Assembly: GCA_964007475.1 (NCBI GenBank) | Contig: OZ023274.1 | Span: forward strand, 87,191,936-87,255,935 | Reading direction: 5' to 3' | DNA length: 64,000 nt | From: Hybos culiciformis | Taxonomy: Eukaryota; Arthropoda; Insecta; Diptera; Hybotidae | In this document: positions 28,201 through 38,140 of the stretch, in pieces | Numbering within the stretch: position 1 is the first letter of the stretch | Layout of the letters: each line of letters begins with the position of its first letter | Position numbers and translations under genes: made by a program | Notes under the pieces: model-generated | Told to the model about the DNA's origin: nothing | What the model saw: the letters and a program-made list of their open reading frames with translations, nothing else | Database searches by the model: none

Positions 28201-31200
28201 TAAGTGCAATAAATCTTTGCCATCACAATTATCACATTCAAATTAAAATTTTTATTCCCTTTATTTTATTTAAACCATTTAAGGGAATTTCTTTAAAAAA
28301 AAAATTTTCATTTTCAGAGTTTAGTATTAATGGAGTAGTAACTTTAGCTTCTTACTATTTTCTTAATTTTCATCTATTAAGATCACTCAAATTGGAGAAA
28401 ATATGCTAGTTAGATTTATTATATAAATAAATTGCCATGGTAAAAAAAGGTTTTTTGGAAGAAAAGAGTTTAAAATCTTGTTTTGTAATAATACCAAGGA
28501 ATAGACAAATTAAAAGCAACAAAAAAATAAGCTTTATATTCAAAGCTTCTAAATCGATTAATATAGCTACAATTTCGTATACTATACGTAAACATCACTA
28601 TGATATACGATAATTGAATGAAAAATTGTTACTAACTTATATAAAAAAAAATTATGTACTCAAAAAAAGTTGGCCATAACTAAAAAGGAAACTCTTACAA
28701 TAATATCGTACAAATAAATTAAAATTTCTAATTAGCATTTTAAACAACTGTTCTTCTTTAATTGAATGTAATAAATATTTTTTTTTGATTAAAAAACCGC
28801 TCCGTTAAAAAAATCAAATCCAATTACCATTTCGTCGTTTTTTAGACATTTTTTAAAATAATATTTTTATTCCTTGTATCTACTAATTTATTATTCTTCG
28901 AAAAATTCATTGAAGTTTAAAAAAAAGTTTAACTAACCATGCAGTTTGTCCTTCTAATAATGACTTCAAAAAATAACTTTAGTATAAGCATTAGCTCTAT
29001 TTTAGGTCATAATATCTCTCCCGTTTTCAAAAATGTCTCTTAGGATTAATAGTATTGTAAACCTAACGAATCGTTGAATAACATCTATTAAGTATATCTC
29101 TGCACAAGCATTCAAACTTACTTGCTTGTCCTAAAATAGGTAATTTTCAATGATTAAATTATAGAACCTATCATAGAGTGATGCATTTCTTCACTTCCAC
29201 AAAATCTTTTGCGCTGCCAATAAATAAGAAATAGACAGCCAAGGGTTAATATCCACTAATTTCGTTTTTTAGCGCACATTTTTTAATTCTTATGTCTTTC
29301 ATTTAAAATCTCTTAAAATTTTAAGAATACCTACTCTAATAATTTTAACAGAATAATGTCTGAAAAAATAGTATTAACGCAAGAAAAGTTTTCTTTACTT
29401 TACATATACCTTTGAAATTGATTACAAGAAAAATTCTTCTTAAAAAAAATAAAGAGATAATTATTTCCTTTGTGTCCTAGTGAGTTTGTCAAAAATAAAG
29501 TGACATTTCATCCAATCTATAATATGGTAATCATAAGAAAAATAATATATTTATAAAATATTTCACTTTTAGTCCTCTGAACTACAAAAATATTGGCAAT
29601 CGATCTATCGTCTTCATTTATTTCATTTCATTTCATTCATTTATTTACGAATTTTACACTAATTCGATAGTTGTAATCGTTATTATTAAGATCTGTATGA
29701 TACATTTTTTTCTTGACATACCTCCAATCCTTATTATAACTTTTAAATTGAGCATATAGTTCTCGATTCAATTTTAATTATTTCCGTTTCGATATTATTG
29801 CGTTCGGTCTACAATCTCTTTCGGTTTTAAAATCACAAATGCTTAAATAAATAAATATCAAGATGCACCCGATGTAACATGTACATAACTACAAAAAAAA
29901 AACTAAAACATTTTTTTTTTTCTATTTTAAAATCGTTTAATGTTTTGAGTGTCAAATGACAAGATTGAGTAATTGTTTAGATTAATTGCCTTTAAAGAAA
30001 TTCCTTATTTTTTTGTTGTCGCTGACTTATAATAAGTAACTAAAGCGAGAAGATACATTATTTATGGCCTAAATGCAAAATGATACTTAAATAATATCTT
30101 CTTTTTTTTTCATTTATAGCATTTGTTTTTGGTTAATGTGAAATCGATCTCAATTATTAATGAGGATTAATCGGTTGTTTTTAAAATTGAAATATTGAAA
30201 TTTTTAAAAATTTATCGATATGAATTTTAAAATAGTTTGATAAATTATCATAAAAAGAATTTTTAAAGAAGTCCGGTGAGTTGGTGTTGGTTAAGTAAAT
30301 TTGCAAATAGATATTTTAATATATTCTATATTTCTAATTTTAACAAAATTTGATAAAATTTTTTTATTTTATATTGTATTGACAATATTTTATTTACTGA
30401 TTGAATTTTACTTTGAAATTTGCATATTTGGTACGGGTCAAAAAAATGCAGTATTAATACTTAATTAAAATGAACTTCATGTATTAATAATATATGTATT
30501 AAATAATATAAGATATACAATTCATTTAAAATACTTCTCAAATAAAATTGTAACTAAAATTCTCGAAATTAATTATTAAAATCTCTGAAAAACAAAATCT
30601 GTCATATAAGTATCAGCACATGCCTAATTTAATAATATAATTCTTTATTCAATAGTATAATATGATGTCTAAATTAAAATTTATATATATTAATTTTGTT
30701 ATAATTAAGTGATAAAATAAGTCACAAAATACGAATAAGAAATTTAATTGGGCTAAATATAAATTTGATGAAGAACATAAAATGATAATTATGACAATTT
30801 TAAAAATTTTATACTATTTTTTTTTTTAAATGTAAGAGACATTGGCCTGTGAATTACATTTTATACTATTTGCAAAAAAAAAAAAAATTGAAGTTTTTTG
30901 CAATTAATTATTTCTTTTTAAATATAAGTTAATGAAAAAAAGATGTGCGAGTACAGAATTTTGAAAACGCGAAATAGTTTGAGCTTTGAAAGATATATAA
31001 TATTGACATACACTCTAAAAGTAAAAATATCTAGCATTAGTATGCATTAGTGGTCGACATCTAAAGAAAACAGAATATTCGTACCACAAGTTATTGATAC
31101 TCATTAATGCTATACACGAATAAGTAATTCAACATTGATAAAACTTACAAGTTTTCTCTAACTAAGCATGAACCGAACAATTGCATCTCAGCTCATTTTA

Positions 31201-31723
31201 ATAATTATTCCATATTTATAGAAAATCTATTTAACAAAATAATGGTCTGTTTCCTCAAATTTATCATTTCAGCACATTATGTTGTAATTAAAAATTTAAA
31301 TAAATCTCTGAAACATTTAAAAAAAAAAAAAAATTTCATGTCAAAATAAAAAAAATTTCTTTAATAATTAAATTATTTTAAAATGCATCATAATTATGAG
31401 TTTTTTTTTAATAAATTTTCCTCATAAATAATTTTTAAAAATCATAAATTAATTTTATTTGAAAAACTAACATAATAATAAAATTAAAAAAAAAAAGAAA
31501 TAAAAATAATTTTGAGAAGCCTCAACCTATGTTTAACAAGAAATTTTTTAGAACAGAAAATAAACATTTGAATAATACCCAACCACTTTATAATAGAATT
31601 GCATAACGGGGCCAATACACATAAGAAGATTCAAAAAAACATTTAATTTTTTGTGTAATAATATAATAAAAGTTATTTTATTTTAATTGTTGAAAGCCAA
31701 TTTTCCGTTTCAACTTACAATAG
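25281..31723. other. Intergenic AT-rich DNA
   Basis: No gene can be supported between the LARP6 3' end and the exon-like ORF near 31.8 kb. The stretch contains poly-A/T runs, a TTA run near 26046-26063 and one MITE-like inverted-repeat element (26301-26541, listed separately). The short ORFs have AT-driven composition. Confidence 0.5.
26301..26541. mobile_element. Possible MITE with subterminal inverted repeats
   Basis: The ends are GTTACG (26301) and CGTAAC (26541), each preceded or followed by AT-rich flanks that also mirror each other loosely. Inside, a block containing AATGTGTAAATTA then TTAGGCAA on the left reappears inverted on the right as AATGTGTACATTA then TTAGGCAA. The middle holds the small palindrome GTAAATG...CATTTAC. 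Its more balanced composition stands out from the flanks. No coding capacity. No target duplication was fixed, so the class is unknown. Confidence 0.45.
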
Positions 31724-31881
31724 GTAGTTGTGACAGACTTTATGTACAAATTGAAAAACAAATACCAAAATATAGATCAAAACCATTTCGGAGCAATAAT
31801 AACTCTTATACAGAGAAACATGATTTTGATAAGATAAGATTCTGGCAAGACACACAACCATCCTCAGTAACAAATATGTAG
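31724..31881 (+). CDS. Orphan exon-like ORF, possible terminal coding exon
   Basis: The frame ending at the TAG at 31879-31881 encodes about 51 residues whose composition is unlike the surrounding AT-driven ORFs: SCDRLYVQIEKQIPKYRSKP, then FRSNN, EKHDFDKIRFW and QDTQPSSVTNM. It is preceded by a plausible 3' splice site (TTTCAACTTACAATAG, AG at 31722-31723; an alternative AG lies at 31726-31727). This fits the last coding exon of a gene with distant upstream exons. I do not recognise the protein, find no upstream exon with confidence and see no AATAAA close downstream. It may instead be a relic of a mobile element or retrocopy. Confidence 0.3.
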
Positions 31882-32317
31882 TCTATCTTTGTCAAATCTG
31901 ACTGACTAGATATTTTCTCTTAAAAAATTTAATCGTGCAATATACTTTTGGGAACATTAATTTGAATTTTGTTTAGTATTATTTGAATTTAAAAAAAAAA
32001 TGGAAGAGTGCAAAACAATTTTTCATAAGTTTCAAAGTTTTTTTGATAACACCTACTTTCTTTAAGATACGAATTTTTGATAATTTAAAAACAAAATTAA
32101 TATTAGAAAAAATGAAACCCTGCATTTTTATTATCGTTTTACTTAATAATTATATAATGTTCCATTTCCGTAACTTACGAATACTTTTATTTTTATAATT
32201 TTTATCCTCAACAGCTTAATATATTTTAATGCGTTGGGGATCGTTATGTTGTATTTAGTGCTATAGAATTTAGATTTAGATCTAAATGGAGTATTATATG
32301 CGTCAATACACATGCAA

Positions 32318-32421
32318 TCATTTAGATGCATCTGCGTAAATAATGAAAAAATTTAGATGCATCAGCGTATATAATGAAAAAATTTAGATGCATCAGCGTA
32401 AATAATGAAATCATTTAGATG
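32318..32421. repeat. 31-bp tandem repeat, about 3.3 copies
   Basis: The motif TTTAGATGCATC(A/T)GCGTA followed by a TAATGAAAA tract begins at 32321, 32352 and 32383, with a truncated fourth start at 32414. The exact period is 31 bp, and copies differ at only a few positions. It lies just left of the palindromic elements. Function unknown. Confidence 0.85.
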
Positions 32422-32580
32422 TTTCGTATTGAATATTACGTAATACCTAAACAAACATAATATCTCTCACAATATTTCAATACAGCCAAATACAAAAAAA
32501 AAATGAGAAAAAATGAGAAGAAAAAATATTCTCTCTTTGCAACTACCTCTCCCCTACGCATTAAAACAGTATATTGGATA

Positions 32581-33290
32581 CGTGCGAGAAGTAAGCAATA
32601 AATTCACTTAAATTGCCAGCAATAAATTTGCTTAAATACATCAGCGCCACCATCGCTTAAATTTAGAAATATAATAGAGGATATAAAATGCTAGGAAAAA
32701 AATAGTGAACAATTTTAACCAATAACAAAGCAATTTTAATGGGGGATGGTAATAAGGGCGCGAGGATTTTTGTTGCGGTCTTATTTCATTTTGAAAAATG
32801 AAATTAGACCGCAAAAAAAGTCCTCGCGGCTGCGTAATCTTGAGAGGTGAGCACACGGAGCAGGGGGCAGCAGGGCGGCGGGCGGGCGGTTGGTCAGTGG
32901 GATTTGCGGCGACCTGCTGTCCCCTGCTCCGTGTGCTCACCTCACAAGATTACGCGGTCTTATTACATTTATAAAAATGAAATTAGACCTCCGATAATTT
33001 TTTTTTGTCACGGTCTTATTTCATTTTTCAAAATGAAATAAGGCCGTGAGGACTTTTTTTGCGGTCTAATTTAATTTTTCAAAATGAAAGAAGACCGCAA
33101 CAAAAATCATCGCGGCCTTATTTCCATCCCCCATTAAAATTTCTTTGTTAGTGGTTAAAATTTGTTACCATTTTTTTCCTAACATTTTATCCTCTATAAT
33201 ATTTCTAAATTCAAGCGATGGTGGCGCTGATGTATTTAAGCAAATTTATTGCTGGCAATTTAAGTGAATTTATTGCTTACTTCTCGCACA
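32581..33290. mobile_element. Foldback-type element with GC-rich core
   Basis: A 710-bp element whose two arms are inverted copies. The left end [C]GTGCGAGAAGTAAGCAATA (32581) matches the reverse complement of the right end (33290). The mirrored sequence continues through AGCGCCACCATCGCTT, ATGGGGGATGG and the core GAGCACACGGAGCAGGG. An 11-bp direct repeat TATATTGGATA flanks it at 32570-32580 and 33291-33301, consistent with a target-site duplication of 8-11 bp. The centre (about 32820-32960) is very GC-rich, unlike anything else in the window. Smaller palindromic modules (GCGGTCTTATTTCATTTT...GACCGC) occur once in the left arm and three times in the right (starting near 32954, 33010 and 33060), so the arms have expanded unequally. 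ORFs inside are mirror-image translations of the palindrome, not genes. No transposase. Superfamily uncertain. Confidence 0.85.
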
Positions 33291-33301
33291 TATATTGGAT
33301 A

Positions 33302-33491
33302 TGTAAACAAAATTTGTTATACAACTCGTTCTGTATTTACACAAAAATACATTGACACTTGTCAATTTATATCACTCGACCTTCGGTGTCGTGATATAAG
33401 TATTGACTCGTGTCAATGTATTTTTGTGTATACAGAACTCTTAATTAATAACAAATTTATTTTACATATACAATAATCTACTATTATTCTG
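33302..33491. mobile_element. Hairpin MITE, probably split by the foldback element
   Basis: 33328-33438 is a near-perfect hairpin: GTTCTGTATTTACACAAAAA on the left pairs with TTTTTGTGTATACAGAAC on the right, then TATCAC/GTGATA and CGAC/GTCG around a TTCG loop near 33383. Weaker pairing continues outward (ATATGTAAACAAAATTTGTT against AACAAATTTATTTTACATAT, to about 33472, and possibly ACAG at 32567 against CTGT near 33491). The outermost left piece lies on the far side of the 710-bp foldback element, so the foldback seems to have inserted near the left end of this older MITE. No coding capacity. Confidence 0.6.
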
Positions 33492-36237
33492 TAAGCTATA
33501 CTTTATCTTCTTAAATTAATTATATAATAATGAGATTTAAAAGAAAAACTTAATTATAAATTTAGATAAATATCTGAAACATTTAATAAAACATAATTTT
33601 TTTTTTCCTTGGTCAATGGAAGTTATCTTTAATAGAGAATTCGGTAATTTATATTTTTTTAACATACCTGCGCCCGCCCGTCAAATAATAAAAAAGAAAA
33701 GTTATAATCATTTAGAGGCGTCAATTATATAATAATGCCATTCAAAATAACTTAAAGAGGGCGTTACAAGTAAAGGATCATAAATTATAACCAATTATCA
33801 AATTAGAGTACACAGCAAAAGCGTTTAAATAAAATATTAAAATATCATTTTTAAAATAAAAATGCAAAAATAAGACACAAATATTCTTGTCATTTACTCT
33901 TGTTGATCTTTTTGCTTAAATATTTACAAAGAGGAAATTAAGCGCATAAAAATCATTCAATAATAAACGGAAAATTGTGGAGGGAAAATAATATTTCTGA
34001 AAATTTTTTTTTTTTTTGTTTTAAAAACAAATACTAAATTTTAAAAGCAATTAAGTATTTAGTAAAAAAAAAAACAAATAGGAAAAAATCGAATGTTAAT
34101 ATACATTTATTAATTATGGAGTCGACAAAATAACATTTCGTTATATCATTCGAGCAGTAAAAAATGAGCTCTCGTTAATAATTTTCTATATTAATATGAA
34201 AAATTGTAAATAAAAGATTAACTGAATGTTTGAAGTGAATATTACCAGAAGTCAATGTGTATTGTTTCACTAATGATATCTGTATAACTCAGCATGATAT
34301 CAATGCTCAATCCTGAATTGGTTAATAACTTACAATCTTCTATGCATTTTTAGAAAGAGATATTTACAATAATAATATAAAGCTTAACAATTAAATTACA
34401 TAAAATTCAATATTTAAAAAATATATAATCACAGGGTAACTTAGTAAGGAAGCCTGTCATTTTTACTAACTTTTTACTATTGAATCTTGAATTTCAATTT
34501 TCTGAAGTCAATTACCTACCAAAGCAAACAAGAGAGGGATTAAAATATAACCAAACAACTTTAAGGTAGTTCATGCGAACACTATCAAATGAAATCAACT
34601 CTCATGCAAACTTTTTTCTTTCTTCTTCTTATATTAAACAGAAATTGGTATAATGTTTTAATAATTCGCATCCATTATTTTCGGTGTAGTTCCCTAATCA
34701 AAAAAAAAAGAATTAAATTGTGTATTAATTGGAACATATTTATATTCATATATGATTTTCACGTTACAACCACACTGCTTTCATTCATAATTACTTGAAC
34801 TTGTACACATTTCCTGCAATAAATCATACATTTTTCCCCCCAAGATATTATCACTTCAACCAAGAAAATGAAAATCTTGACGTTTGAAAATGCGAAAAAC
34901 ATGGCGCCACCTTATTTAGATTAATTCGATTCTCCGAAAGGATATTATAAAATATGATTTTGATAAAAGATAATTATTTTCATTTGTCGCGGCTAAATAG
35001 GATATTTAATGTTAAAATTCCTCAAATATTTTCACTTTAATCTTGAATACATTACAACTACGAAAGTTGTTAAAAAGAAAATTATTTAATTGGGACAATT
35101 TCCTTAAAATATTTAAATGTGGCGCCAAATACTAACACGAGTGTTATGTAATGATGTACATATGCATATTTCCCGAAAAAGATGAATATCCTTAGATGTA
35201 ATATTCGATCTGAACAGAAATTCTTAACATAAATTATTATCGATAAATAAATTAATTATGAATTTGAAGAAAGAAAAATATTTTCAAGCTTATACACGTG
35301 AAAATAATTTCCTTATACACCTGTTAAATAATTTCATTACTTAAAAGTAAAGAATAAAAAGTCTATATTACAGATCGCAGAACAATTTGAAATATCGATC
35401 TGATAAATAGTGTGTCAATTCAGACAAAAGTTAGGCATATTTAAAATTTTTGAATCTTTTTCACCTATTTAACTTAATCTTAGCAAACATACAAATATTT
35501 TTGAGATTGTTACCTTTTTATAGTCGTACACATTGTTACCTTTTTATAGTCGAACACATAATTAAACTAAATTTGTAAATAATTTCAACATTTTTACCAA
35601 TTAATCCTGCGATTGTCTGCAATACCAATTGCTTTGTCAAATCAAAATAAAAATTTAGAACAGAAGTATAGATTCAACATTTGAATTAAAAATATTTCCT
35701 GAATTTTTAATTTTTTCTATTATAACTCTGTGATCAATCGGGGTTTTTCCATTTTTCTAGTTTCCTTTTATCGACACATACTAATTTTCATCGAATCCAT
35801 GTAAAAATTTAAATAATAGAAATTTTATATAAAAATAATTTTGATTCCTCGCAGGTTGAGAGATTATAACTCCGTTGTCCGGACTCGGAAAATCGCACGC
35901 CTTGGTTTGACTGATCGTTAACCAGATTGCGCATATTTTGGCATTAAAGTTATCGCAATCAGCCAAGTATTTTAATAGTGCATTGAAGAGCGCGACTTAC
36001 AAACGGACAGATGGACACATAGAAAATGAAATGTCCATGGGAAACGGGGCTGAAAACTGTTCAGCTTACTAGTCAGCAACTGATCAAATTAAAAATCTAA
36101 GTAAAATTATATAACGTATTGTACAATTTATTGAACGTACAATTATTACACATTTTATAATTTATTAAGTTTAAAAAACGTTCTATCAAGCTCATATTTA
36201 AAATATCATATTTTTCAAAATTTTCTGTAAATAAAGT
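33492..36237. other. Intergenic DNA with unclassified repeat-like patch
   Basis: No gene is supported. A 26-bp unit (ATTGTTACCTTTTTATAGTC...) is tandemly duplicated at 35506-35557. At about 35850-36060 the composition becomes more balanced, with the run ACAAACGGACAGATGGACAC. This resembles decayed dispersed repeats in insect genomes, but no ends or coding frame could be fixed. Confidence 0.45.
35506..35557. repeat. 26-bp direct tandem duplication
   Basis: Two copies, starting at 35506 and 35532, share ATTGTTACCTTTTTATAGTC and then differ by one base (GTACAC versus GAACAC). A recent local duplication with no evident function. Confidence 0.9.
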
Positions 36238-36939
36238 ATGTACAGTAGACTGGTTCATTTTTGAGGTCATGTTGAGATTTTCTTGCCGCCCATGCAGATT
36301 TCGAACAATTAAATAAAAAAAACGAGAAAACGCTCTTAGATTTTTCGAAATTTTGTTTCCCCATCAAGCGCAACCAGTTTTTGTGATGGCTGAGGCCTAG
36401 ACCTAATAAGGTGGGTTCAAAACTCTGTAACTTTTTTCTCTTTGAATTTTTTTTCCTCCTTTTTTTTTTGGTTTAACTGTCTTGATGCTCCCTTCATTTT
36501 TTGTTAACATGGTAAGGCTATACGACTTATCCTTTTTTTTTACAGCTCTCTAAAGGTGAATTTAAACTTTTGTCCCCATTTTATGTTTACTTTAAGACAC
36601 CATATCTTTTCTAATTTTAAGAGAAACATTTTTTTTTTTTTTTTCATAAATTTGGCATAAATTTTCATCATTTTTAGCATTATAACTAAAAGACAAAATT
36701 CTTTTAAGTTCTGGTTTTTAAGCTACAATTAATTTTACGACATTAAAAGTTTCGCTTTCGTAATGCATTGGTCATTTGATTCGTTTGTTAACTGATCTAT
36801 TTTTTTTAAATAGGAATCAAAAAAGGAGATTTAGAATAGAAATAAACAAGAATTTAAAAATTGGTTTAAATTTATATTTACTTATGATTAATTTTTTTTC
36901 AATTAATTTTAAAAATATTTGTTTTTCCAATAATCGCAA

Positions 36940-37185
36940 TGTTTGGCCGATGCTGGCTCACGATTTGGAGAATAATTTGTTTTTGAGTCTCGTCAGAAGT
37001 TAACGATGTGTTAAATTCCGTCATTAATGCAACACTCCTCTCGCGTTGTCATTAACAACTTGTAACTTCTGAACTAATCGAAGGACGTCTTGATATCCTG
37101 CATCAGATTTCCATAGAGCTGGATCAATGTCTAAAAACTCAATAGATATTTTCAAGCATTGACAAAAATTCCATCGAATTTTGAT
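36940..37185 (-). pseudogene. Protein fragment in left foldback arm, frameshifted
   Basis: Read leftwards on the minus strand, this arm encodes a convincing peptide that includes KIRWNFCQCLKISIEFLDID and then ALWKSDAGYQDVLRLVQKL, VVNDN. A one-base deletion near 37047 (GACAACGCGAGAGG, where the other arm has GACAACGCCGAGAGG) breaks the frame. The continuation (TSDETQKQIILQIVSQHR) is readable in the shifted frame. From memory, the pattern VVND-x-AER-x-V, LT-x-DE-x-Q and LQ-x-V-x-x-HR recurs in uncharacterised proteins of many arthropods, some of them tied to mobile DNA. That link is not verified here. It is a captured or ancestral coding piece, now dead. Confidence 0.55.
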
Positions 37186-37276
37186 TTGCGTAAAATACAA
37201 CTGCAGAATTTAGTCACTAAAAATTCTTTAAATTTTTTTCAATGCTTGAAAATATCTACTGAATTTTTAGACAAGA

Positions 37277-37492
37277 ATGGAAATCTGTGTAGGATATCAA
37301 GACGGCCTGCGATTAGTTCAGAAGTTACACGTTGTTAATGACAACGCCGAGAGGAGTGTTGCATTAATGACGGAATTTAACACATCGTTAACTTCTGACG
37401 AAACTCAAAAACAAATTATTCTCCAAATAGTGAGCCAGCATCGGCCAAACATGGCGATTATTGGAAAATCAAATATTTTTAAAATTAATTGA
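37277..37492 (+). pseudogene. Same protein fragment in right foldback arm
   Basis: The mirror copy of the fragment in the left arm. Here the later half stays in frame: GLRLVQKLHVVNDNAERSVA, then LMTEFNTSLTSDETQKQI and ILQIVSQHRPNM. The region upstream, matching the left arm's FLDIDPALW part, is disrupted: the base changes around 37270-37290 put a stop in frame. The fragment lacks a proper start and ends in AT-driven residues. Having the same fragment in both arms shows it was present before, or copied with, formation of the palindrome. Confidence 0.5.
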
Positions 37493-38140
37493 AAAAAATT
37501 ACTCATAAATAAATATAAATTTAAAACAATTTTTAAATTCTTATTTATTTCTATTCTAAATCTCCTTTTTTGATTCCTATTTAAAAAAAATAGATCAGTT
37601 AACAAATGAATCAAATGACCAATGCATTACGAAAGCGAAACTTTTAATGTCGTAAAATTAATTGTAGCTTAAAAACCAGAACTTAATAGAATTTTATCTT
37701 TTAGTTATAGTGCTAAAAATGATGAAAATTTATGCCAAATTTATGAAAAAAAAAAAAAATGTTTCTCTTAAAATTAGAAAAGATATGGTGTCTTAAAGTA
37801 AAAATAAAATGGGGACAAAAGTTTAAATTCTCCTTTAGAGCGTTGTAAAAAAAAAAGGATAAGTCGTATAGCCTTACGATGTTAACAAAAAATGAAGGGA
37901 ACATCAAGACAGTTAAACCAAAAAAAAAAGGAGGAAAAAAAATTCAAAGAGAAAAAAGTTACAGAGTTTTGAACCCACCTTATTAGGTCTAGGCCTTAAA
38001 ACATCACAAAGACTGGTTGCGCTTGATGGGGAAACAAAATTTCGAAAAATCAAGGAAGACGTATTTCGTTTCTTGATGTAAACTTTCAGAATCTGTATGG
38101 GCGGCAAAAAAAAATTTTTTGTGAACCAGCCTAATGTACA

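Larger units (their letters stand above)
36245..38133. mobile_element. 1.9-kb near-complete palindromic (foldback) transposon
   Basis: Terminal repeats (G/T)TAG(A/G)CTGGTTCA start at 36245 and, inverted, end at 38133. The 7-bp direct repeat ATGTACA flanks the element (36238-36244 and 38134-38140). The mirrored sequence continues almost the whole way in: arms of about 920 bp (roughly 36245-37171 and 37230-38133) meet at a spacer of about 60 bp near 37200. Examples are GTTTAACTGTCTTGATG against CATCAAGACAGTTAAAC, and TAAGGCTATACGACTTATCC against GGATAAGTCGTATAGCCTTA. The arms differ by scattered substitutions and small indels, so they diverged after the palindrome formed. No transposase is encoded. 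Each arm carries a broken copy of one protein fragment (listed separately). Long inverted arms with a 7-bp target duplication resemble Foldback/Galileo-like elements in architecture, but the superfamily is not proven. Confidence 0.88.

Noticed and set aside
32641..33041. Two ORFs on opposite strands both starting MSTRSRGQQ
   Set aside because: They are the mirror-image reading of the palindromic foldback arms; no start context or domain supports a gene.
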